Assembly: GCA_004552485.1 (NCBI GenBank)
Contig: SFOH01000067.1
Coordinates: 1 to 16,205 of the forward strand
Direction of reading: 5' to 3'
DNA length: 16,205 nt
Source: Bacteroidales bacterium
Lineage (GTDB): Bacteria; Bacteroidota; Bacteroidia; Bacteroidales; Muribaculaceae
In this document: positions 6,882 to 14,118 of the stretch, piece after piece
Numbering within the stretch: position 1 is the stretch's first letter
How the letters are laid out: every line of letters begins with the position of its first letter
Notes under the pieces: generated by a model
What the model was told of the DNA's origin: nothing
What the model saw: only the letters and a program-made list of their open reading frames with translations
Databases searched by the model: none
Position numbers and translations under genes: made by a program

Positions 6882-7452
6882 CGAGCGCGGTCACGGAACC
6901 TTCCTCCGGAGCATAGCCCATCGCCTCCACGCGGAACGTATGCTTGCCGTTGCGTAACGGCAGGCGCACACGCCCGTCCCTGACAGCGCGCTCGCTGCCG
7001 TCCACATACACGCGTGCCGTGGACGGCGACACCGTCATCACCAGGAAACCCTGCTGCTCCATGGCGCCCCCGTCCGCGCCCGCGCCCTGCGGCGCGTCAA
7101 GGTCCAGAACATACGTGACGCCGCTCGCCAGCGGCTCCGGAAAGTCGACCATCAGAGGCTTGAACGTCCGCGACATCACCTTCAGCATTCGCGTGCCCTT
7201 GCTCATGTAAACCCAGTATTCGCCGGGCTTCTCCACGACGTCGCCCACGACATTGCCCTGGAAGGTCACGCCGGGCGCTATCACCTGCACCTTGACCACG
7301 GCGCAGCGCACTCCGTGGAGGTCGGCCCGCGCATACTTCTGCGCGGTGAGGTCAATGGGCACTGCTTCAAACTTTTTCACGACGGCCTCCTGGGCCTCTG
7401 CGGCAAATGCCGCCATCACGGCCATTATCGCGGCCACTATTATTTTCTTCAT
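6820..7452 (-). CDS. PEGA-domain secreted protein, N-terminal part before a frameshift
   Basis: The ATG at 7450-7452 opens a frame of 210 codons. Residues 1-20 form a clear Sec signal peptide (MKKIIVAAIM..., hydrophobic core, AEA before a likely cleavage at Q21), with no lipobox cysteine, so the product is periplasmic or exported. A beta-rich N-terminal module (about 22-130) resembles the start of Bacteroidota PEGA proteins and is followed by a PEGA domain (about 135-188, GFLVMTVSPSTARVYVDG, then YAPEEGSV). After residue 192 the frame gives an Arg/His-rich tail with no resemblance to the family, while the adjacent frame continues with family-like sequence; the switch lies in a CG-repeat at 6871-6874. 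The gene begins 24 bases after the metallopeptidase-like gene and probably shares its transcript. It is either a broken gene, a sequence error, or a site of length variation. Confidence 0.8.
   Translation of the reverse strand: MKKIIVAAIMAVMAAFAAEAQEAVVKKFEAVPIDLTAQKYARADLHGVRCAVVKVQVIAPGVTFQGNVVGDVVEKPGEYWVYMSKGTRMLKVMSRTFKPLMVDFPEPLASGVTYVLDLDAPQGAGADGGAMEQQGFLVMTVSPSTARVYVDGSERAVRDGRVRLPLRNGKHTFRVEAMGYAPEEGSVTALGDAAPHCRRPRLGHRDCHQR
6870..6881 (-). other. Likely frameshift site in the PEGA/WG gene
   Basis: In the upstream frame the codons read GGT GAT GCC GCG CCT CAC; family-like sequence continues in the other frame as CGC CTC ACT GTC. Adding one CG (or GC) unit to the short CG tract would give GDAARLTVVAP and join both frames, which fits slippage in a dinucleotide tract. 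The combined gene from 7452 to 4935 is 2518 bases, two short of a multiple of three, consistent with a two-base loss. Confidence 0.65.
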
Positions 7453-7475
7453 CAAAAGCTCTGATTGATAATTAT

Positions 7476-8891
7476 TTATTCCTGTTCTTCATTACTCTTC
7501 AGATAGGGCTTCACCAGCCAGCGCACCCAGCCGGGCACGTCGTTGAGGACGGCCTTTTTCAGTTCGGGAGCATCGGCGGCGCGGGCTGCCTCCAGGCCCT
7601 GCTGATACTTCTGCACCAACATGGCCTTGTATTTGTTCTCCAACATGCGTTGCTGTTTTGCCAGGGCCTCCTGTTTCTCCTTTTCAGCTTTGGCTTGACC
7701 CTCGGCCGCGCCGTCATACTTGCCGGTGAGATAAGCCTCGTTGACCGAGCCTTCGCCAAAACCATCTCCCTTGCGGGCTATCTCCTCCCTGACATCACGC
7801 ATATCCATCAGACTGCGGTCAATCACAAAATAGCGCTTACAAGTGTCGCATTTCTCCATTCGGCGGTCGCCGCGGACAGCGCTCGAGCGCTTTTCGCAGC
7901 CGCAGAACGGGCAGACGATGCGGTCGTATTGCAGCACCGAGCCCTTCAGCTCCGGCACAAAACGCTCCAGCGATGCCAGCAATGACATCAGCGCCACATT
8001 AATGCCTTCGGCCCTGGTTTGGAGGTGAGTGTCTATGTGGTTATTCTTCATGTCGTATAGGGCCGCGAAGGCATGAATCGGATAAGACGACAAATCGCTG
8101 TGGCGCATATAGCTCTCATAACTATCGCTGTACAATTCAAGGGCCTCACGCGGATAGCCGTCGATGATATCTAACAGCTGGCGCACAAGATGCGTGTGCT
8201 TGGCCAGCACTGCCATCTCGCGTTGCTTCTCCATGAACTTCGAGCGCAGCAGACGCGGCTTGTCAGGCTCCTTGCTCCATTCATCCAGAGCAATTTCAAG
8301 TACAAAGTCCGCGCTTTTGACAGCAGATGCCGGCTTCGAACCGGTAACAGTGCTCCGCATAACCTGCATGATGTCATAAGCATCCCGATAGTTGCCGGGC
8401 ACGAGATAGCCCATCGCGTTGTTATGCACATTATAGCCGTTGAGAATCAGCTTGCCGAAGCCCATGTAGATGGTGCACAAATCGGCATGGTACTCGTTCT
8501 CTTCCCGGTCGTTAAACATTATGTGGCTGTCCTCCAGCCGCTTGTGGCACAGCTCGTGAGCCAGACACGCCAGCAGCTGTCGCGCGTCCGAACGTATGGA
8601 GGGATTGATCGAAATCTTCAGGTCACCCGACGTCTGCCCGAACAGCGCAATCTGACCGCCCGTATTCGGCTCAAGCGTCGTGTCGAAGACGCACTTCGGC
8701 GTGTACAGGAACATGTTCATAAACGCCAGCATACGCGTGGCCTCGCGGTTGAGCTGCTCCAGGCTCAGAGGCCCGGTAACGCCCTCGAATTCAGTCTCAT
8801 ACTCCACATTGTTGTGGCGCGTGATGCGGCTCTCCATAGTTTTCAGTCGCTTCAGTATCTCTCGCGGGGACAGGTAGGTGTCTTGTGCCAT
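7476..8891 (-). CDS. HExxH metallopeptidase-like protein with zinc ribbon and coiled coil
   Basis: I do not recognise a named family. From the ATG at 8889-8891 the protein has 471 residues without signal peptide or clear membrane segment, so it is probably cytosolic. Residues 106-140 hold a gluzincin-like active site: HELCH (112-116) with ENEYHAD (131-137), where E133 would be the third zinc ligand and HAD recalls the ExxAD part of M48-type peptidases. A helical middle follows. Residues 327-351 form a zinc ribbon (CPFC ... CDTC). Residues about 395-440 are Lys/Glu/Gln/Ala-rich and probably a coiled coil; a Trp-rich end (VPGWVRWLVKPY, 452-463) could be amphipathic. The start is chosen because the promoter at 8921-8952 lies just upstream, which excludes the longer frame. 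It is the first gene of a pair with the secreted PEGA/WG gene. Peptidase activity is inferred from the motif only. Confidence 0.8.
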   Translation of the reverse strand: MAQDTYLSPREILKRLKTMESRITRHNNVEYETEFEGVTGPLSLEQLNREATRMLAFMNMFLYTPKCVFDTTLEPNTGGQIALFGQTSGDLKISINPSIRSDARQLLACLAHELCHKRLEDSHIMFNDREENEYHADLCTIYMGFGKLILNGYNVHNNAMGYLVPGNYRDAYDIMQVMRSTVTGSKPASAVKSADFVLEIALDEWSKEPDKPRLLRSKFMEKQREMAVLAKHTHLVRQLLDIIDGYPREALELYSDSYESYMRHSDLSSYPIHAFAALYDMKNNHIDTHLQTRAEGINVALMSLLASLERFVPELKGSVLQYDRIVCPFCGCEKRSSAVRGDRRMEKCDTCKRYFVIDRSLMDMRDVREEIARKGDGFGEGSVNEAYLTGKYDGAAEGQAKAEKEKQEALAKQQRMLENKYKAMLVQKYQQGLEAARAADAPELKKAVLNDVPGWVRWLVKPYLKSNEEQE

Positions 8892-8920
8892 AATTCCTTG
8901 GATGTTTATTACTTTTTTTG

Positions 8921-8952
8921 CAAAGATACGACGTCGGCGCCCCGAAAGCAAA
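8921..8952 (-). promoter_or_regulatory. Promoter for the metallopeptidase-PEGA/WG pair
   Basis: On the minus strand TTTG (complement of 8949-8952) precedes TATCTTTG (complement of 8921-8928) by 20 bases, a full match to the Bacteroidota consensus. The predicted start near 8914 leaves a leader of about 23 nt before the ATG at 8891. Confidence 0.78.
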
Positions 8953-9088
8953 CATTTCGCCGTTTTTTGGACGAACCACCCGGTTTTTCTGACGAACTGC
9001 GCGGGCGGTGAACTTACAGCCGCGCTTCGTGTTATAAGAATAGACAGTCAAGAAACACATTCAACTAACCCACATAAAACTCACTGAA

Positions 9089-9412
9089 ATGGATAACACA
9101 GAAGATAAACAGCTCAGAAAAGAGCAGGACAAAGGCTGGGGCTGGTACCTGGTTGCCTCGCTGCTCGTGTCGGCACTGACACTTGGCATACTCATCTACA
9201 TCGGCTGGTTCAACGGCGCCACCCACGTCGACTCCCGCAACTCCGACGTCATGGAGGTCTATCCCGCCGAAACGGGCCTCCCCATGTCGCCCGGCGAGAA
9301 TGACTGGGAGCAGATCGAGAAAGATGGTGCCGAAACCATGGACGTCATCGTCGGCCACGCCCCCGACTCCGAGGACAACGCTCCCTCGGCCGTCCCCGCC
9401 ACCGGCAAATAA
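9089..9412 (+). CDS. Small single-pass membrane protein of unknown function
   Basis: A 107-residue protein of no family I can name. Residues 1-15 are charged with several Lys/Arg, residues about 18-40 (WGWYLVASLLVSALTLGILI and onward) form one strong membrane helix, and the rest is an acidic, Pro/Ser-containing tail rich in Asp and Glu. The positive-inside rule suggests the N-terminus is cytosolic and the tail periplasmic. There is no lipobox, and no cleavage site is obvious. The ATG at 9089 follows an A-rich stretch typical of Bacteroidota leaders, but no consensus promoter could be placed in the 135 bases upstream. GC-rich codon usage like the neighbours supports a real gene. It is divergent from the metallopeptidase-like gene and convergent with hflX, from which a long hairpin separates it. 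Confidence 0.75.
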   Translation: MDNTEDKQLRKEQDKGWGWYLVASLLVSALTLGILIYIGWFNGATHVDSRNSDVMEVYPAETGLPMSPGENDWEQIEKDGAETMDVIVGHAPDSEDNAPSAVPATGK

Positions 9413-9427
9413 TCCCGCCCGTTATCA

Positions 9428-9478
9428 CACACAAGAGAGGCTGAAAACCAAGGGTTTTCAGCCTCTCTTGTGTGCTTC
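9428..9478. terminator. Bidirectional terminator, 22-bp perfect stem
   Basis: The arms 9428-9449 and 9453-9474 are perfectly complementary over 22 bases with the three-base loop AAG. It lies between the convergent ends of the small membrane protein gene and hflX. CTTCTT follows on the plus side. The A-tract and T-tract inside the arms allow the stem to work in both directions. Confidence 0.75.
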
Positions 9479-9487
9479 TTAGGACGT

Positions 9488-10714
9488 TTATTCGGTCGGC
9501 TCCGAGTCTTCGTAGTGCTGATAGAGCAGGTCGTTGTAGGGGAAACGCGAGAGATGGATTTCCTTGGCAACGGCATAGATGCGCGCCTTCAGCTCGTCGA
9601 TGTTCGTGCCGTTCTTGGCCGAGATAAACACGGCATTGTCGCCCATGCGCGCCATCCACGTGGCCTTCAGCTCGTCGAGGCTCACATTCTCCTGTCGCTT
9701 CTCGGTGAGGTCGTCCTCGTCCTTGGGAGTGTAGGTGAAACGGTCGATTTTGTTGAAGACCATGATAACCGGTTTGTTGGCGCCGTTGCACACTTCGCGC
9801 AGCGTGCGGTCGACCACCTCTATCTGCTCCTGGAACTGCGGATGGGAGATGTCCACGACGTGCACCAATACATCGGCCTCGCGCACCTCGTCGAGCGTGC
9901 TTTTGAACGAGTTCACCAAGTGCGTCGGCAGCTTGCGGATGAATCCGACTGTGTCGGTCAGCAGAATCGGCAGGTTGTCGATGGCGATCTTGCGCACCGT
10001 GGTGTCGAGCGTGGCGAACAGCTTGTTCTCGGCGAAGACATTGCTCTTCGCCAGCAGGTTCATGATGGTGCTCTTGCCCACGTTGGTATATCCCACGAGG
10101 GCCACGCGCGTCAGCTTGCCGCGGTTCTTGCGCTGCACGGCTTTCTGCTTGTCGATGGCCACGAGTTCTTCCTTCAGCAGCGAAATCTTGCGCAGGATGA
10201 TTCGGCGGTCCGTCTCGATCTGCGTCTCGCCGGGGCCGCGCATGCCGATGCCGCCGCGCTGGCGCTCGAGGTGGGTCCACAGGCGGGTCAGGCGCGGCAG
10301 AAGATACTGGTACTGCGCCAGCTCGACCTGCGTCTTGGCCGACGCCGTCTGCGCACGCCGCGCGAAGATGTCCAGGATGAGGCTCGTGCGGTCGAGAATC
10401 TTCACCTGCAGCTCGCGCTCGATGTTCTGAACCTGCTTCGACGTCAGGTCGTCGTCAAAAATAACCATGCCGATGTCGTTGTCGGCGACATAGGTCTTTA
10501 TCTCATCCAGCTTGCCCTTGCCCACATACGTGCGCGGGTTGGGATAGTCGAGCTTCTGGAGGAATTCCTTGACACAGTCAGCGCCGGCCGTGTCGGCCAG
10601 GAAGGCCAGCTCCGCAAGATATTCCATGGTCTTCTGCTCGTTCTGCTGCTGGGTGATGAGGCCCACCAGGACGGCGCGTTCCGACTTCTCTTCGCTGATG
10701 ACAAACTCTTTCAT
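9488..10714 (-). CDS. hflX: Ribosome-associated GTPase HflX
   Basis: A 408-residue GTPase that binds the large ribosomal subunit and, in characterised bacteria, helps split stalled ribosomes. The N-terminal HflX domain (about 1-170) includes NPRTYVGKGKLDEI (59-72), DRTSLILDIFARRA (108-121) and GPGETQIETDRR (160-171). The GTPase domain shows G1 GYTNVGKST (208-216), the switch region around TLDTT (235-239), G3 DTVG (254-257), G4 NKID (321-324) and G5 SAK (about 365-367). All GTP-binding motifs are intact and the length is typical. The start is the ATG at 10712-10714. It lies 74 bases after the M16 peptidase gene on the same strand; a possible weak terminator sits between them, and only a poor -7-like TATATTTC was found, so independent transcription is uncertain. 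Confidence 0.96.
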   Translation of the reverse strand: MKEFVISEEKSERAVLVGLITQQQNEQKTMEYLAELAFLADTAGADCVKEFLQKLDYPNPRTYVGKGKLDEIKTYVADNDIGMVIFDDDLTSKQVQNIERELQVKILDRTSLILDIFARRAQTASAKTQVELAQYQYLLPRLTRLWTHLERQRGGIGMRGPGETQIETDRRIILRKISLLKEELVAIDKQKAVQRKNRGKLTRVALVGYTNVGKSTIMNLLAKSNVFAENKLFATLDTTVRKIAIDNLPILLTDTVGFIRKLPTHLVNSFKSTLDEVREADVLVHVVDISHPQFQEQIEVVDRTLREVCNGANKPVIMVFNKIDRFTYTPKDEDDLTEKRQENVSLDELKATWMARMGDNAVFISAKNGTNIDELKARIYAVAKEIHLSRFPYNDLLYQHYEDSEPTE

Positions 10715-10743
10715 ATATTATTAAAGTGCGATATGTTGTTTCT

Positions 10744-10765
10744 GAAATATAACGCCTCAGAGGCG
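10744..10765 (-). terminator. Possible weak terminator after the M16 peptidase gene
   Basis: Read on the minus strand, CGCCTC-T-GAGGCG (complement of 10753-10765) is followed by TTATATTT. A second stem pairs 10791-10797 with 10767-10773, overlapping the M16 stop codon. The stem is short and the T-run broken, so readthrough into hflX is quite possible. Confidence 0.3.
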
Positions 10766-10788
10766 GCGCGGGTTTACGGCGACGGGCC

Positions 10789-12051
10789 TCACCCGCGGGG
10801 ACGATAGACGAGTACGGCCGGATGCGAGTCGAAGATTCGCCGCGCCGTGTCCACAATCTCGTCGGCCGAGAGGCTGAGGTATGTGTTCACGGCCGTGTCC
10901 GGCTCCTCGTGGTGCATCTCGGCCATCGCCAGGCGCTGGCCCATGCCGAGATAGTCCATGCAGCCCATCACGGTGACGGCGCGGCGCTTGTTGCGCAGGC
11001 GCTGCAGGTCGTAGTCGCTGATGCCCTCGGCGATGACGCTGCGCGCCTCGCTGATGAGCATGTCCACGGCCTCATTCGGCGCCATCTCCTCGTTGGCCAG
11101 GCGACCCGTCAGCAGCAGCATGCCGCGGTGCTCCGAGCCCGTGATGGACGCCTCGGCCTCCGTGAAGATGCCGGTCATCACCAGCCGCCGGAAGAAGCGC
11201 GAGGCGCGGCCGTCGCTGAGCAGGTCGGTCAGCGCGTCGGCGGCCCAGTAGCCGCGCGTGCCGTACTCGTCCATGAGGTAGGCGACCGTCACCGACGTGG
11301 CCGGAACATTGCCGCTCACCGTCTTCTCGCGGCGCTCCCCGAGGTCGGGGACCGGCGGCAGCGTGCGCGGCACGACGGCGCGGGCCGGAATGGGCCCGAA
11401 CCACTTGCGCGCCAGCCGGAATGCCTCCTCGGTCGTGATGTTGCCGGTGACGGCCAACACAGCGTTCGCGGGCGCATAATGGCTCGTGTACCATGCGCGC
11501 AGATCGGCATCGGTCATCCCCTGAATCTGCTCGAAGTTCTTGCCGATAACGGGCCACGAATAGGGGTGGACATCGCCGTAGACCAGCGTGCGCAGATGGT
11601 GCGAAAGGTCGCCGTACGGCCGGTTCAGGCACTGCTGCTTGAACTCCTCGATCACCACGTTGCGCTGAACGGCCAGCACGTCAGGCCCAAGAACCGGGCA
11701 CAGCATGCGGTCGCTCTCCAGATGGAACAGCGTCTCGGCATTGTGGGCCGGCGCGACCTCGTAATAGTTCGTGAAGTCGTTGCCGGTCCAGGCGTTGCTC
11801 TCGCCGCCGGCCGCCGTCAGCTCGCCGTCAAAGTCGGCGATATTCTCCGAGCCGCCGAAGAAGTTGTGCTCGAACAGATGGGCCAGTCCCGTGAGCGTCG
11901 GCTCCTCGTCGCGCGCGCCGGTGTTGTAGAGAACGTTCAGAGCCACCATGGCCGTGGACGTGTCCTGCACGTGAACCACGCGCAGGCCGTTCTCCAGCGT
12001 CAGACGGCTCACCCGCTGCGAGGGCTGCGAAGATGTCAGTTCGGCGTTCAC
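10789..12051 (-). CDS. M16 family zinc peptidase
   Basis: A 420-residue peptidase of the pitrilysin/insulinase clan. The inverted zinc motif HLFEH (H58, E61, H62) is intact within GLAHLFEHNFFGGSENI, and the third ligand is a Glu in NVVIEEFKQ (131-139). The N-terminal catalytic half (about 15-165) is followed by the M16_C half (about 170-350), matching the usual length of single-chain bacterial and mitochondrial-type members. No signal peptide is seen, so it should act in the cytosol on peptides, unlike many exported M16 proteins of this phylum. The start is a GTG at 12049-12051 that overlaps the stop of the upstream PPIase gene (GTGA), which suggests translational coupling. Substrate unknown; M16 enzymes often work with an inactive partner, none of which is in this window. 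Confidence 0.93.
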   Translation of the reverse strand: MNAELTSSQPSQRVSRLTLENGLRVVHVQDTSTAMVALNVLYNTGARDEEPTLTGLAHLFEHNFFGGSENIADFDGELTAAGGESNAWTGNDFTNYYEVAPAHNAETLFHLESDRMLCPVLGPDVLAVQRNVVIEEFKQQCLNRPYGDLSHHLRTLVYGDVHPYSWPVIGKNFEQIQGMTDADLRAWYTSHYAPANAVLAVTGNITTEEAFRLARKWFGPIPARAVVPRTLPPVPDLGERREKTVSGNVPATSVTVAYLMDEYGTRGYWAADALTDLLSDGRASRFFRRLVMTGIFTEAEASITGSEHRGMLLLTGRLANEEMAPNEAVDMLISEARSVIAEGISDYDLQRLRNKRRAVTVMGCMDYLGMGQRLAMAEMHHEEPDTAVNTYLSLSADEIVDTARRIFDSHPAVLVYRPRG

Positions 12052-12959
12052 GGCTTGTCCACCACCTTCATGCTCAGCACCTTGATGTCCTGCAGAGGAC
12101 GGTCGTTGGCGTCGGTCTGAGCCTTCTCGATTTTCTCGACGACGTCCATGCCTTTCACGACCTCGCCGAAGACGGTGTACTGATTGTCGAGGTGGGGCGT
12201 GCCGCCGACGGTGGTGTATGCGTCCTTGATTTCCTGAGGCACCTCGGCTTTGCGGCCGGCGAACTTGGCCTCGGTCTGCTCGATGAGTTGCTGCTGGAGA
12301 GCGTAGAGACCCTCCTGGTTGCCGGCGGCCTGCATCTGCTGAATCTCAGCCATGTGCTCCTGCGCCAGACGCTGGAACTCGGCCTGCTTCTCCGAATCGA
12401 GAGCGTGCGACTCGATCATCGCCATCTCCTGCGCCGACAGCTTCTTGCCCGTGACGATGTAGAACTGCGATGCCGAAGAGCGGCGCTGCGGGTTCACCTG
12501 ATCGCCCGTGCGCGCAGCCGCCAGAGCGCCGCGCTTGTGGAAGTGGCGAGGATAGAGGATCTCGGCCTCCTGCGTATAGCCCAGGTCGCCGCCGCCGAGC
12601 TGTGTGCCGGCCTTCGCCGTCTTGCTGTCGGGGTCGCCGGCCTGAATCATGAATTCGTTGATGACGCGATGGAAGAGCGTGCCGTCGTACGTGCCCTCCT
12701 TCACCAGCTTCAGAAAGTTGGCCTGGTGACGGGGTGTGTCGCCGTAGAGCTGCACCGTGATGTCGCCCTCCGTGGTGTGGATGAGCACATATTTGTCTGT
12801 TGTGGTTGCCATAGGTGTTGTGTCTTGTTTTATGTTGTCAGTTGCGGATGAGTCGGAGTCCGTGGCGATGCCGGAGGACGAGGACGTGCCCGCGCCGCAG
12901 GCCGTCAGCGCCATGGCCATAGCCATCATCGCGAAAAGTTGACGAAGAATCTGTGTCAT
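12048..12959 (-). CDS. Cyclophilin-type peptidyl-prolyl isomerase lipoprotein
   Basis: A 303-residue proline isomerase. Residues 1-21 form a lipoprotein signal peptide ending in the lipobox LTAC (C21 lipidated), followed by a Ser/Thr/Asp-rich linker to about 55; the protein is therefore envelope-anchored. The cyclophilin fold starts at GDITVQLYGDTP (65-76) with the active-site run FHRVINEFMIQAGDP (96-110) and continues with SQFYIVTG (164-171). About 80 residues (172-251) rich in Gln, Glu, Ala and Met, predicted as helices, interrupt the fold before HLDNQYTVFGEVVKGMDVVEKI (256-277) completes it. The catalytic Arg of FHR is present. An internal Met at residue 50 could start a cytosolic form, but the lipobox favours the longer start. 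It follows the 126-residue gene by 43 bases and overlaps the M16 gene by four. Confidence 0.93.
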   Translation of the reverse strand: MTQILRQLFAMMAMAMALTACGAGTSSSSGIATDSDSSATDNIKQDTTPMATTTDKYVLIHTTEGDITVQLYGDTPRHQANFLKLVKEGTYDGTLFHRVINEFMIQAGDPDSKTAKAGTQLGGGDLGYTQEAEILYPRHFHKRGALAAARTGDQVNPQRRSSASQFYIVTGKKLSAQEMAMIESHALDSEKQAEFQRLAQEHMAEIQQMQAAGNQEGLYALQQQLIEQTEAKFAGRKAEVPQEIKDAYTTVGGTPHLDNQYTVFGEVVKGMDVVEKIEKAQTDANDRPLQDIKVLSMKVVDKP

Positions 12960-13002
12960 AGAAGTTTTCGTGTTTAGTGATTGAGCGAAAATGCCGTCGT
13001 CC

Positions 13003-13383
13003 TCAGATCAGACTCTGCGGGAACAGACGCTTGTACATTCTGCGGAAGTTGTTGTCGGCGGCCGACAACTCGCGGGCGCGGGCGTGATAGTCGGCGCCGT
13101 AGAGATTCTCGATGAGGTCGCCCAGGTAGGCACGCTCGCGGTCGCGGTCGATAGTCGACGCCACCAGCCGGCGCACATGCTCGCCGTAGGCCTCCGCGTC
13201 GATGGCGTGCAGAAAACGCGCTGCCGACGCCGTGAACTGACCGTTGAGGTCAACCTCGCACAGCAGCTCGCACAGCGCCTCAAGCTCGCCGTCGCACTCG
13301 CCTATATTGTTGGCGATATACTCATACGTGAGCAGACCGTCCTTATCATTTCTCTTGAGTTTATCCAGTTCTTCAGCTTTCAT
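13003..13383 (-). CDS. Conserved-looking helical protein of unknown function
   Basis: A 126-residue soluble protein that I cannot assign to a family. It is rich in charged residues and Leu, with no signal peptide or membrane segment, and appears almost wholly helical. Recognisable stretches are LLTYEYIANNIGECDGELEALCELLCEVD (17-45), which contains three Cys, an Arg-rich central helix (RRLVASTIDRDRERAYLGDLIENLYG, 71-96) and the basic C-terminus RRMYKRLFPQ. The ATG at 13381-13383 lies about 90 nt downstream of the promoter at 13476-13507. As first gene of the run PPIase, M16 peptidase and perhaps hflX, it may serve protein quality control, but that rests on position alone. Confidence 0.75.
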   Translation of the reverse strand: MKAEELDKLKRNDKDGLLTYEYIANNIGECDGELEALCELLCEVDLNGQFTASAARFLHAIDAEAYGEHVRRLVASTIDRDRERAYLGDLIENLYGADYHARARELSAADNNFRRMYKRLFPQSLI

Positions 13384-13475
13384 AACAGGTTTCAGCTAAC
13401 AGTAAAAAAATAAAAAACGAGTAAAAACACGTGATGTGACGGCGCCGCCCGTCGGCCCGCGCCGTTCTCAAACTG

Positions 13476-13507
13476 CAAAGATAGCGTATTTTTGCGAGAA
13501 ACGCACA
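13476..13507 (-). promoter_or_regulatory. Promoter for the 126-residue gene and downstream PPIase/M16 genes
   Basis: On the minus strand TATCTTTG (complement of 13476-13483) is an exact -7 element; TGTG (complement of 13504-13507), 20 bases upstream, is a one-mismatch -33 element. The predicted start is near 13469, giving a leader of about 86 nt that is T-rich. Confidence 0.55.
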
Positions 13508-13821
13508 GAAAACCCCTCGAAATTTCCCTTCCCCGCCCTCCGTCCGCCCTCCTCCGCTCTCTTGCCTCCCGTCCAAGTCTCGTTCGTGAGCGAATGAGGT
13601 GAATAACCGCTGAATCTTTCCGAGTAGAGAACAGGTCACACTTTGTGACCGGTTTGTCTTTCCCTCTTATTGCTGTCTGATATTTCCCGGAGGAGGGGGC
13701 AGGCGGGGGCGCGGATGGCACCGTGTTCAGCGCCTGCGGCGGCGAATTGAGGGGTGCGAGTGTTAATAAAGGACAAAAAGAGGCTGGGGAGGTGCGGGCG
13801 GCGTTAATTTTCGTGAAAAGA
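13508..13821. other. Gene-free stretch between divergent promoters
   Basis: No supportable reading frame was found. The left half is strongly C-rich on the plus strand, and the right half is G-rich. Two hairpins are present: 13579-13586 with 13591-13598 (8 bp, one wobble) and 13634-13640 with 13644-13650 (GGTCACA/TGTGACC). The second is followed by a partly T-rich run, GGTTTGTCTTTCC. These could belong to a small RNA or be relics; nothing else was recognised. Confidence 0.4.
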
Positions 13822-13853
13822 TTTGCGCAACTCGCCAAAAGGTTGTACCTTTG
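13822..13853 (+). promoter_or_regulatory. Promoter for initiator tRNA
   Basis: TTTG (13822-13825) and TACCTTTG (13846-13853) are separated by 20 bases, a full consensus match. The predicted start near 13860 is about 8 nt before the mature tRNA 5' end. Confidence 0.85.
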
Positions 13854-13867
13854 CACCACTGAAACAT

Positions 13868-13939
<72 letters not shown>

Positions 13940-13950
13940 CAAACACAAAA

Positions 13951-13988
13951 AGGAAGTTCCAAGGCTTTTGGAGCTTCCTAATTTTTTT
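13951..13988 (+). terminator. Intrinsic terminator after initiator tRNA
   Basis: AGGAAGTTCCAA (13951-13962) pairs with TTGGAGCTTCCT (13968-13979) with one wobble around a five-base loop, followed by AA and seven Ts (13982-13988). It lies 11 bases beyond the tRNA end, so the tRNA is transcribed alone. Confidence 0.88.
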
Positions 13989-14118
13989 GGCTTTCCGACT
14001 CACTGAGCGGCGCCACGCCGACCCTCGCCGCCCCCCGCCGGCTGCGGCCCGCACCGCGCCTGCGCAGAACCAAAGCGACGCCTTTTGAGTTATTCATTAT
14101 AAACACATTATGTAACTA

